The notes beneath the pieces are model-generated. The model was given only the letters and a program-made list of their open reading frames with translations, did no database searches and had not been told where the DNA came from. Of a DNA stretch of 64,000 nucleotides, positions 7,540-14,426 are shown one piece after another; position 1 is the stretch's first letter; every line of letters starts with the position of its first letter. Source of the DNA: G051132615 sp051132615 (GTDB lineage Bacteria > Pseudomonadota > Gammaproteobacteria > Burkholderiales > Neisseriaceae); NCBI RefSeq assembly GCF_051132615.1, contig NZ_CP152375.1, forward strand, positions 1,302,001-1,366,000, in the 5' to 3' direction. A program made the position numbers and the translations under genes.

Positions 7540-7692
7540 TTTGGTTCAGTATACAAAGCTGACCGATGCATGGCGAATAGCTTAAGGTTATTTTCAAAAT
7601 GTATGTCCTGTTGATTTGAAGGTATGCATCGCAAGATAAAAATGGTAAAGCTCTGGTATATACCAGTTTGCTTAGGTTCGAATCCTAATTTA
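7540..7692 (+). ncRNA. Y-RNA-like element with a partial tRNA-like domain (YrlA-like candidate)
   Basis: The element opens with a small hairpin (TCAG/CTGA around TATACAAAG). An 8-bp stem follows (CGATGCAT 7564-7571 with 7624-7631) that closes a 52-base internal region starting GGCGAATAG and ending GTTGATTTGAAGG, which resembles the Ro-binding module of bacterial Y RNAs. The last 60 bases look like a tRNA without its 5' half: GGTAAAGC, an anticodon-like arm (CTGGT 7653-7657 with ACCAG 7662-7666) and a perfect T-arm (TTAGG, loop TTCGAAT, CCTAA, 7672-7688). Bacterial YrlA RNAs combine exactly these two modules and sit in rtc operons next to a Ro60 gene. No Ro60 gene is present in this window, so the assignment is inferred from structure alone. 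The ends are approximate. Confidence 0.5.
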
Positions 7693-7768
7693 TTTTGAAT
7701 AGCTCAATAGGTAGAGCAGTTGATTATTAATCAACCTGTCATAGGTTCGACTCCTATTTCAAAAACCA
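7693..7768 (+). tRNA. Complete tRNA cloverleaf with anticodon AUU and encoded CCA, probably a tRNA mimic
   Basis: All parts of a tRNA are present. The acceptor is TTTTGAA (7693-7699) with TTCAAAA (7758-7764), T8 A9, a D-arm GCTC/GAGC, an anticodon arm GTTGA/TCAAC with loop TTATTAA (7724-7730), a five-base variable loop, a T-arm ATAGG/CCTAT with loop TTCGACT, discriminator A7765 and CCA 7766-7768. The D and anticodon arms resemble bacterial tRNA-Lys, but the anticodon reads AUU (Asn codon AAU). Adenosine at position 34 is abnormal for bacterial tRNA-Asn, which uses GUU and discriminator G. The acceptor stem is almost all A-U. It lies inside the sigma54-driven leader of slipin-rtcB, so a role as mimic, decoy or sensor substrate of RNA damage is more likely than decoding. 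Confidence 0.8.
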
Positions 7769-8050
7769 AAATTGCCCTGTCTCGGCAAATGCTTAGGGTG
7801 CATTTAAAAGTAGTAAAAAAGCTGTACTACAGACTGACGCCGTGTTGTGGTAGGGAACAAATGCCACAACAAGCACAAGAATACCGGTTATAGGTAACTG
7901 GATGATTGGCAAGCGAACAGATTGATATAGGTTCTTCTATATCGTGACATGAAGAAAAAATACGGTCATGAACAACTTATATCAGCTTTTGTTTCCCTTT
8001 TATTTCGTTTTATCACCCGTCATTTTTGTGTGGCTGAGGTCAATATTTTA
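7769..8050 (+). ncRNA. Structured leader RNA: five or more hairpins between the tRNA-like element and the slipin gene
   Basis: Successive perfect or near-perfect stems are visible. They are TTGCC/GGCAA (7772-7788), AAATGC/GCATTT (7787-7805, competing with the former), GTAGTA/TACTAC (7810-7830), GTTGTGG/CCACAAC (7844-7870), CCGGTTA/TAACTGG (7884-7901, one G-U pair) and GATATAG/CTATATC (7924-7943) with a GTTC-containing loop. There is no open frame and no terminator before the slipin ribosome site, so this is either a long structured 5' leader or further processed small RNAs. I see no match to a known riboswitch. Confidence 0.55.
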
Positions 8051-8066
8051 AAAGGATGAATATAAA

Positions 8067-9650
8067 ATGTTACAAACAATCAAAGTAAAAAAAGATGAAT
8101 TAGCGATCATTTATAAAGATGGTGAATTTAATGAAATTTTAAAAGCGGGGAAACATTATTTATTTGGTTTGGGTACAAATAAAACAAACCAAATCATTAA
8201 ACTTGACCAAAGCAATGTGGACACAAAATTAGCCGATTACTTAAGAAGTTTTCGCCAAGATATGATTAAAGAACACTGTATTGATGTGCAATTAAGCAAA
8301 AGCGAAATTGGTTTACGTTTTATAGACGAACAATTGGTTGAAATATTAATGCCTGAGACCAAAACACTTTTTTGGCAAAGCCACATCAACCAAACGTTTG
8401 AAACCATTATGTTGGAAGATGATTATCGTATTCCTGAAGATATTGCCCAAAAATTAGTACGAGCAAAAACAACTAAAGCAAAAATTATTGGTTTGGATCG
8501 TTTGATTATTGCACATATGACCAATGAACAAATCGGCTTATTGTTTATTGACAAACAATTGGCTGCAATTGTGCCTTCTGGACAAAGTGTTGCTTATTGT
8601 GGCTATGTACATGAGGTGTTATTAAGCCAATATGCATTAGCAGAAAGCTTGATTCATGAAAAATTGGCAGAAGCAATCAGACAAACTTTACCTGAGCAAT
8701 TGGATACCTATTGTTTGGAAATTGAAGTAGGTGCCAATGAAGCAGGGTTACGTTATGAAGATGATTTATTGGTCGAAATTTTAGCCCCTGGTTCTAAACG
8801 CTTGTATTGGAAAAACATGCGCAAACAACATTTGGTCAGCATTAATTTAAATAATGGCTATACTTTACCAAACACCATTGTGCAACAATTGGTTCAACCT
8901 CATTTGCGTCAACAAGGTGTGGTTGGGTATGAAAGTGTGTTGATTGCTCAAGTGCCTGCTTATTTTGTCGGTGTATTAAATGTTGATGGCAAAATACAGG
9001 GCTTATTGGATGCAGGTATCAGTGCTTACTGGCGTTTTAACCGTGAAGTCACTGTTGAGTTGGTGGATACCCGCTTACAAGCCATGGAGGTCACTGGGCA
9101 AGAAATATTAACCAAAGACAAAGTAAATTTGCGTGTTAATTTGGTTGCCAACTGGCGTTATCAAGATGTGTTATTGGCTTTTGAACGCTTATCGCGCCCA
9201 ATGGAGCACTTATATAGAGAGTTACAATTGGGTTTACGTGAAGCCATTGGTACACGTACTTTAGATGAGTTGTTGGAAAACAAAAACATCATTGATAAAG
9301 TGGTTTCGGCTCACGTGGCTGAGAAAATGCAGCAATATGGTATTGAAACAGCTTCTTTGGGGGTAAAAGATATTATTTTACCTGGAGACATGAAAGACAT
9401 TTTGGCTCAAGTAGTTGAAGCGGAAAAATCAGCCCAAGCCAATGTGATTCGTCGTCGAGAAGAAACCGCGGCAACCCGCTCTTTATTAAACACAGCCAAA
9501 GTGATGGAAAACAACCCTGTTGCTTTACGTTTAAAAGAGATGGAAACATTAGAGCGTATTGCTGAACGAATCGACAAAATTTCGGTAGTCGGTGGGTTAG
9601 ACCAAGTATTACACGGTTTGGTGAATATTAGAAACATTGAAGCAAAATAA
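8067..9650 (+). CDS. Slipin (SPFH/Band-7) protein with five tandem N-terminal repeats
   Basis: The product is 527 aa. The C-terminal 200 residues are an SPFH/Band-7 domain (VELVDTRLQAMEVTGQEILT, VNLRVNLVANWRY, then the helical REAIGTRTLDELLENK and an Ala/Glu-rich coiled segment). In front are five copies of a beta unit of the form (E/Q)-x-G-L-R-F/Y-x-D-x-x-L-V-E-I-L-x-P-G-x-K-x-L-x-W, at about residues 10-34, 79-103, 154-178, 225-248 and 299-323, spaced about 72. The last copy runs into the SPFH core, where ordinary slipins have a single copy. No transmembrane helix is visible. Band-7 proteins recur in RtcR-controlled operons, but their job there is not established. AAAGG (8051-8055) precedes the ATG. 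Confidence 0.85.
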   Translation: MLQTIKVKKDELAIIYKDGEFNEILKAGKHYLFGLGTNKTNQIIKLDQSNVDTKLADYLRSFRQDMIKEHCIDVQLSKSEIGLRFIDEQLVEILMPETKTLFWQSHINQTFETIMLEDDYRIPEDIAQKLVRAKTTKAKIIGLDRLIIAHMTNEQIGLLFIDKQLAAIVPSGQSVAYCGYVHEVLLSQYALAESLIHEKLAEAIRQTLPEQLDTYCLEIEVGANEAGLRYEDDLLVEILAPGSKRLYWKNMRKQHLVSINLNNGYTLPNTIVQQLVQPHLRQQGVVGYESVLIAQVPAYFVGVLNVDGKIQGLLDAGISAYWRFNREVTVELVDTRLQAMEVTGQEILTKDKVNLRVNLVANWRYQDVLLAFERLSRPMEHLYRELQLGLREAIGTRTLDELLENKNIIDKVVSAHVAEKMQQYGIETASLGVKDIILPGDMKDILAQVVEAEKSAQANVIRRREETAATRSLLNTAKVMENNPVALRLKEMETLERIAERIDKISVVGGLDQVLHGLVNIRNIEAK

Positions 9651-9652
9651 AC

Positions 9653-9677
9653 AAACCGCCTGTTTTTTAGGCGGTTT
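9653..9677 (+). promoter_or_regulatory. Hairpin between slipin and rtcB
   Basis: A 9-base stem (AAACCGCCT 9653-9661 with AGGCGGTTT 9669-9677) encloses a U-rich loop. The rtcB ribosome site (AAGGA, 9679-9683) follows directly. There is no T-tract after the stem, so it is more likely an RNA-stability or processing element, or a partial terminator that sets the slipin:RtcB ratio. Confidence 0.55.
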
Positions 9678-9689
9678 CAAGGATAAAAA

Positions 9690-10913
9690 ATGAGTAAATA
9701 TCAAGTATTAAAAAATGAACAATGCAACCCCATTAAAATGTGGACAGAAGGCGTACCTGTTGAAGAAGATGCAAAACAACAATTATTGAACACGGCCTCT
9801 ATGCCTTTTATATTTAGCCATATTGCGGTCATGCCTGATGTGCATTTAGGTAAGGGTTCAACCATTGGCAGTGTGATCCCGACTAAAAATGCCATTATTC
9901 CTGCAGCAGTTGGTGTGGATATTGGTTGTGGCATGATGGCTGTACGAACATCATTAACAGCAAATGATTTACCTGATCATTTGTATGCCATACGCAGTGC
10001 CATTGAACAAGCGGTGCCTCATGGAAGAACCGTCAGCCGCAATACAAAACGAGACAAAGGCTCTTGGCAACAGCCTCCTCAGTTGATCGATCAATACTGG
10101 GCACAATTATTGCCTGGGTTTGAAAAATTAACCCAAAAACACCCTAGATTTAAAAATACCAACCACTATAAACATTTAGGTACTTTGGGTACAGGCAATC
10201 ATTTTATTGAACTGTGTTTAGATGAAAACGATCAAGTATGGGTGATGTTGCATAGTGGCTCACGCGGTGTAGGCAATGCCATTGGTTCTTATTTTATTGA
10301 GTTGGCGCAAAAAGACATGGAAGGCCATCTTGGCAACTTACCTGATAAAAATTTAGCGTATTTCCCAGAAGGAAGCGAACACTTTGATGACTATTTTGAG
10401 GCGGTCGGTTGGGCACAAGAATATGCCCGTTTAAATCGAGAAGCCATGATGAATCATGTGTTACTGGCGATAAAATCGGTGATTACCAAGCCATTTAAAA
10501 CGGATTTAGAGGCGGTTAATTGCCATCATAACTATGTGCAAAAAGAAACTCATTTTTCAGAAGAAATTCTGGTCACACGTAAAGGTGCTGTTTCTGCCCA
10601 AAAGGGGCAATTGGGGATTATTCCTGGTTCTATGGGGGCAAAAAGTTATATTGTGCGTGGTTTGGGTAACGAGCAAAGTTTTTGTTCTTGTTCTCATGGC
10701 GCAGGCCGTGTAATGAGTCGAACAGCCGCAAAAAAACGCTTTACAGTGGCCGATCAAATTGAAGCAACAGCTCATGTAGAGTGCCGTAAAGATGCTGCGG
10801 TGATTGATGAAATCCCCATGGCTTATAAAGACATTGATGCGGTTATGGCAGCACAAGATGATTTGGTTGAAATTGTGCATCAGTTAAGACAGGTTGTGTG
10901 TGTTAAAGGGTAA
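9690..10913 (+). CDS. rtcB: RtcB, RNA-splicing and repair ligase
   Basis: RtcB joins RNA ends bearing a 2',3'-cyclic phosphate or 3'-phosphate to 5'-OH ends, using GTP and manganese. The product is 407 aa, matching the short E. coli-type enzyme (408). Active-site segments are present: VGVDIGCG (Mn-binding Asp77 and Cys80), GTGNHFIE (Asn170), HSGSRGVG (His188), NCHHNY (279-280), PGSMGAKSY and the guanylylated histidine in SHGAGRVMSR (His336). It is the last gene of the sigma54 transcript. The partner cyclase rtcA, common in enterobacterial operons, is absent downstream. Confidence 0.97.
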   Translation: MSKYQVLKNEQCNPIKMWTEGVPVEEDAKQQLLNTASMPFIFSHIAVMPDVHLGKGSTIGSVIPTKNAIIPAAVGVDIGCGMMAVRTSLTANDLPDHLYAIRSAIEQAVPHGRTVSRNTKRDKGSWQQPPQLIDQYWAQLLPGFEKLTQKHPRFKNTNHYKHLGTLGTGNHFIELCLDENDQVWVMLHSGSRGVGNAIGSYFIELAQKDMEGHLGNLPDKNLAYFPEGSEHFDDYFEAVGWAQEYARLNREAMMNHVLLAIKSVITKPFKTDLEAVNCHHNYVQKETHFSEEILVTRKGAVSAQKGQLGIIPGSMGAKSYIVRGLGNEQSFCSCSHGAGRVMSRTAAKKRFTVADQIEATAHVECRKDAAVIDEIPMAYKDIDAVMAAQDDLVEIVHQLRQVVCVKG

Positions 10914-11292
10914 TTTATCCACTAAAATGATCCGACACCACACAAAAACGAATAAAGAAAAATCAGTGGCAAACTTTAAGATACCGATATATGCATTTTA
11001 CAAAAAAAATACTTTATAGACGTTTTAAGGTTTTGCCATTTAATTGAGCTTGGACGCTCACCAAAATAAACCATACGCATAAATAATTGTATTTTTTAAT
11101 GTTCAGAATAAAAGATAAACTCTCATATAAAAATTTAAATATTTATTATATTAACATATTGAATTTTAATAAAATATTGGTCATTTAACAACATTAAAAA
11201 ATATTATACTTAATAATCAGTTAAATAATTTGCCACTAAAAACCTTTATCGCTAAAGTTATGAAGATTAGGATAAGAATCAGGCAAGTATCA
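10914..11292. other. Non-coding gap between rtcB and the autotransporter gene
   Basis: This gap holds about 380 bases with rising A/T content towards the autotransporter. I see no clear hairpin terminator for rtcB and no RNA gene. Several AT-rich hexamers near 11090-11215 could serve as -10 boxes, none with a convincing -35. An in-frame open stretch begins at 11230, but it lacks a ribosome site. Confidence 0.4.
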
Positions 11293-14200
11293 ATGAAAAA
11301 ATGCGATCGCTCTCTATTAAGAGGCGCATATATTAGTTCAAATTATGACGTTTCATCTGTAAAAACCCCCAAAAAAACCTTCAAAACCACCCAATATCTA
11401 CTCAGTGGATTACTCGCAACAATTTTTATGTCGAATGGTTTTGCCGCAAGCTATGACCATACAGGTTCGGTTATAACCAACATTACAGCCGAAAATGGAG
11501 ACACCCATAATATATTAGGAGGCACAACAGTTACGCCACCTAATGGGCAGACAGGTATTTTGGTTAAAGATGGCGGAACCGTAAATATTAATACCTCATC
11601 TAATGGCAACCTAACATCAGTCAATGTCAATGATGCTTACGCGGTACAGGTAAATAATGGTGGTTCAATATCTATTGGCAACACGGCTTCAACTTCTACA
11701 CTTGAGGCAAACTCAACAGGTACCAGTACAGCACCAAGTGCGGTAATTAGAGCAGCAGGCGCCAATTCAACAGTAACGATTCAACAAACCACCATCAATT
11801 CTATTGGTGATTATAATCACGCTGTTTATACCTCTAATAATATTCAGACCACGATAAGTGGTGGTATGGTTTCAAGCGTAGGAACGGGAAGCCATGGTGT
11901 CTATACCCGTAGCGGTAGTGAAGTAGTACTAGATGGCACAACAGTCTCCACGTCAGGCTCTCGTGCTCGAGGCTTACATGCTCAAGATAGAAACACAAAA
12001 ATCACTGCTCACGGCATCACTGTAAACACAACAGGTAACGATGCTTATGCTGCTTTTGTATTTGATCAAGGCCATATTACCCTAGATGGTCACAGCAACC
12101 TCACGACCGAAGGTGCGAATGCTTATGGACTCACGGTAAATGGTGGAACCGCCTATGCAAAAAACACCAACATCACAACCAATGGCAATGATGCCAGAGG
12201 GGTAAATACGGTATCAAATGGTTCTGTTGTGCTTGATGGTGGGGTAACAATACATACCCATGGAACTAAAGCATATGGTTTATTTGCCTCAAATACAGGC
12301 GCCCTGATTACTGCGAACAGCACCCATGTCACCACAGAAAATATTGATGCTTATGGCGCTTATGCGGATACCGGTGGCAAGATTGAATTAATCGGTGCCA
12401 ATCATATACTCACTCGTGGTAATGCTGCATATGGTTTACTTTCCAGTGGTATCAATGCTCAATTATTATCCAGTGGTACGAATAACTTAGTTGAAACCCA
12501 AGGCACAGATGCACACGGTGTGATGGTAAGAAACAGTGGTGCGGCAAACCTTATCGGCACCAGCGTCAAAACAACAGGTTTAAATGCACATGCTTTAAAC
12601 ACACGCTCTTTAGGACAACTAAACTTTAATCTGACTGGCGGCCAATTAATTTCCATTCAGGGAACCAGCTTCTTTACCGAAGGTGGGATGATTGACGCCA
12701 CCTTAGATGGTACTCAAGTGCTCAATAACGGTCAGTTGATTGATTCAGGCTCAGATGGCATATCCAATGGCGATATTCGCCTAACGGTAAAAAACACAAC
12801 TTTAAACGGTAATATCACCGCTCAACAAGACAGTACTGCCAGCCTCAGCCTAGTTGGCACCAATTGGCATGGTACGGCCACCAATGGTACAGATTTTGAA
12901 TTAGACAATAACAGTGTATGGAATATGAGTGCAAGCTCAGACATCTCCACACTACACCATGCAGGGCGTATTCATTTTAGTGCACCGGCAGGTAATCATT
13001 TTAATACATTAACCATACAAAATGATTATACAGGTAACGAAGGTACCTTTTATTTAAACACAAAATTAGATGGCGATGGCTCACCAAGTGATCAACTAGT
13101 TGTGTCAGGGGACACCAATGGCAGCAGTCAATTACACATCACCAATGCAGGTGGGATGGGTGCTTTAACAGTGGCAGATGGTATTGAAGTTGTTCGTGTC
13201 CAAGGGCAATCAAATGGTACCTTTAAATTAACTAATCGTGTCACTGCTGGCCTTTACGAATACGAGTTATTTCAGCATGGCGTAGAAAGTAATGCAGCCA
13301 ATGGCAATTGGTATTTACGCTCCTTATTGTTGCCAGATAATCAACCTGCTATACCAACGGAAACAACCGTGTACTTGCGTAACCTCACGACAGCTTCCAC
13401 AATGTTTTTGCATTCATTACACGATCGCTTAGGTGAACAGTCATCTAATCATGACAATAAAATGGATGATCAAAATAAATCATCGGCTTGGATACGTGTT
13501 GCCAATAGTCATACCAATAGTAAAGGGGGTAATGGCCAAGTAAGTTTAGATACCGATACCCATTTAATTCATTTTGGTGGTGATGTTGCCAGCTGGGCAA
13601 ATGACCATCATCATTGGGCAATAGGTTTGATGGGTGCATATGGACACAGCACAATAGATGCTTCAGCCAAAGAATTACCCACAACAACGAGTGGTCTTTC
13701 ACGCAATGCAAAGGGTAAAATTGATGGTTACAGCGTTGGTGGTTATGCCACTTGGTATCAAAACACAGACAAACCAACAGGCGCCTATATAGATGGCTGG
13801 CTACAATATGGTTGGTATAAAAATAAAGTTCAAGGCAACACCCAAGCTGAAGAACACTATAACAGCCATAACTGGATGGCCTCTATCGAAGCTGGCTATG
13901 CCTTAATGGCCAGCGATCAAGACAGTTACCAATTATTCTTTGAGCCTCAACTCCAAGTCGCTTACACAAACTATCATGCCGATGATCACACGGATGCAGG
14001 TGGTACCCGCATCACCAATAATAACGCAGATAGTGTGGTGACAAAACTAGGGGTAAGAATGTACAGCAAAAGTAAAAACAATAGCTTCATCCATTTTTTA
14101 GAAGCCAATTGGTGGCATAGCGATGCAAAAAACACTCTAGCTTTTGATGGTCAAACCATGAGTGATGGAACGCCACATAGCCGTTATGAACTTAAAGCAG

Positions 14201-14316
14201 GTTTACAAGGCACCTTCTCTAAAAATTGGTCACTATGGGGACATGTTGGTGGACAATGGGGTGAAAACAGTTATAACCGCGTTGAAGGTATGATTGGCAT
14301 CAAATATTTATTCTAA
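11293..14316 (+). CDS. Classical (type Va) autotransporter with beta-helical passenger
   Basis: The protein has a long leader followed by a hydrophobic signal (YLLSGLLATIFMSNGFA-AS). The passenger of roughly 650 residues is built of rungs that repeat Asn/Asp-Ala-Tyr/His-Gly-Leu/Ala every 22-24 residues (NDAYAAFVF, ANAYGLTVN, TKAYGLFAS, IDAYGAYAD, NAAYGLLSS, TDAHGVMVR), typical of pertactin-like beta helices. The last 270 residues form a 12-strand outer-membrane barrel (from about SSAWIRVANSHT) and end in GIKYLF with the terminal Phe needed for Bam assembly. The likely role is surface adhesion or aggregation. I see no protease triad. The ATG at 11293 is preferred; 11260, or TTG at 11230, would lengthen the leader. 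Confidence 0.88.
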   Translation: MKKCDRSLLRGAYISSNYDVSSVKTPKKTFKTTQYLLSGLLATIFMSNGFAASYDHTGSVITNITAENGDTHNILGGTTVTPPNGQTGILVKDGGTVNINTSSNGNLTSVNVNDAYAVQVNNGGSISIGNTASTSTLEANSTGTSTAPSAVIRAAGANSTVTIQQTTINSIGDYNHAVYTSNNIQTTISGGMVSSVGTGSHGVYTRSGSEVVLDGTTVSTSGSRARGLHAQDRNTKITAHGITVNTTGNDAYAAFVFDQGHITLDGHSNLTTEGANAYGLTVNGGTAYAKNTNITTNGNDARGVNTVSNGSVVLDGGVTIHTHGTKAYGLFASNTGALITANSTHVTTENIDAYGAYADTGGKIELIGANHILTRGNAAYGLLSSGINAQLLSSGTNNLVETQGTDAHGVMVRNSGAANLIGTSVKTTGLNAHALNTRSLGQLNFNLTGGQLISIQGTSFFTEGGMIDATLDGTQVLNNGQLIDSGSDGISNGDIRLTVKNTTLNGNITAQQDSTASLSLVGTNWHGTATNGTDFELDNNSVWNMSASSDISTLHHAGRIHFSAPAGNHFNTLTIQNDYTGNEGTFYLNTKLDGDGSPSDQLVVSGDTNGSSQLHITNAGGMGALTVADGIEVVRVQGQSNGTFKLTNRVTAGLYEYELFQHGVESNAANGNWYLRSLLLPDNQPAIPTETTVYLRNLTTASTMFLHSLHDRLGEQSSNHDNKMDDQNKSSAWIRVANSHTNSKGGNGQVSLDTDTHLIHFGGDVASWANDHHHWAIGLMGAYGHSTIDASAKELPTTTSGLSRNAKGKIDGYSVGGYATWYQNTDKPTGAYIDGWLQYGWYKNKVQGNTQAEEHYNSHNWMASIEAGYALMASDQDSYQLFFEPQLQVAYTNYHADDHTDAGGTRITNNNADSVVTKLGVRMYSKSKNNSFIHFLEANWWHSDAKNTLAFDGQTMSDGTPHSRYELKAGLQGTFSKNWSLWGHVGGQWGENSYNRVEGMIGIKYLF

Positions 14317-14321
14317 AAGAC

Positions 14322-14351
14322 AAAAGGCAGAAATAATTTCTCTGCCTTTTT
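14322..14351 (+). terminator. Intrinsic terminator of the autotransporter gene
   Basis: AAAAGGCAGA (14322-14331) pairs with TCTGCCTTTT (14341-14350), and a further T follows. Confidence 0.85.
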
Positions 14352-14426
14352 GCCCTCTGAATGCAAACGCAAATCATGTAATTTGGTGTTAAAAATAACC
14401 TCTTTATTTCTCAACCATATCCACCA

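Noticed and set aside
7434..7634. 66-codon minus-strand frame across the sigma54 promoter and Y-like RNA
   Set aside because: It overlaps the promoter and structured RNA, has no ribosome site and no protein-like composition.
7924..7943. Third T-arm-like hairpin (GATATAG, loop GTTCTT, CTATATC)
   Set aside because: The loop lacks the full TTCGANT pattern and no other tRNA parts surround it; kept only as a hairpin of the leader.
11800..12700. Regularly spaced repeats that might be read as a CRISPR or satellite array
   Set aside because: They are degenerate codon-level repeats of the beta-helix rungs in the autotransporter passenger, without identical repeat units or spacers.
13445..13777. 110-codon minus-strand frame inside the autotransporter barrel
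   Set aside because: His/Trp-rich shadow of the barrel coding strand; the opposite frame is clearly the gene.
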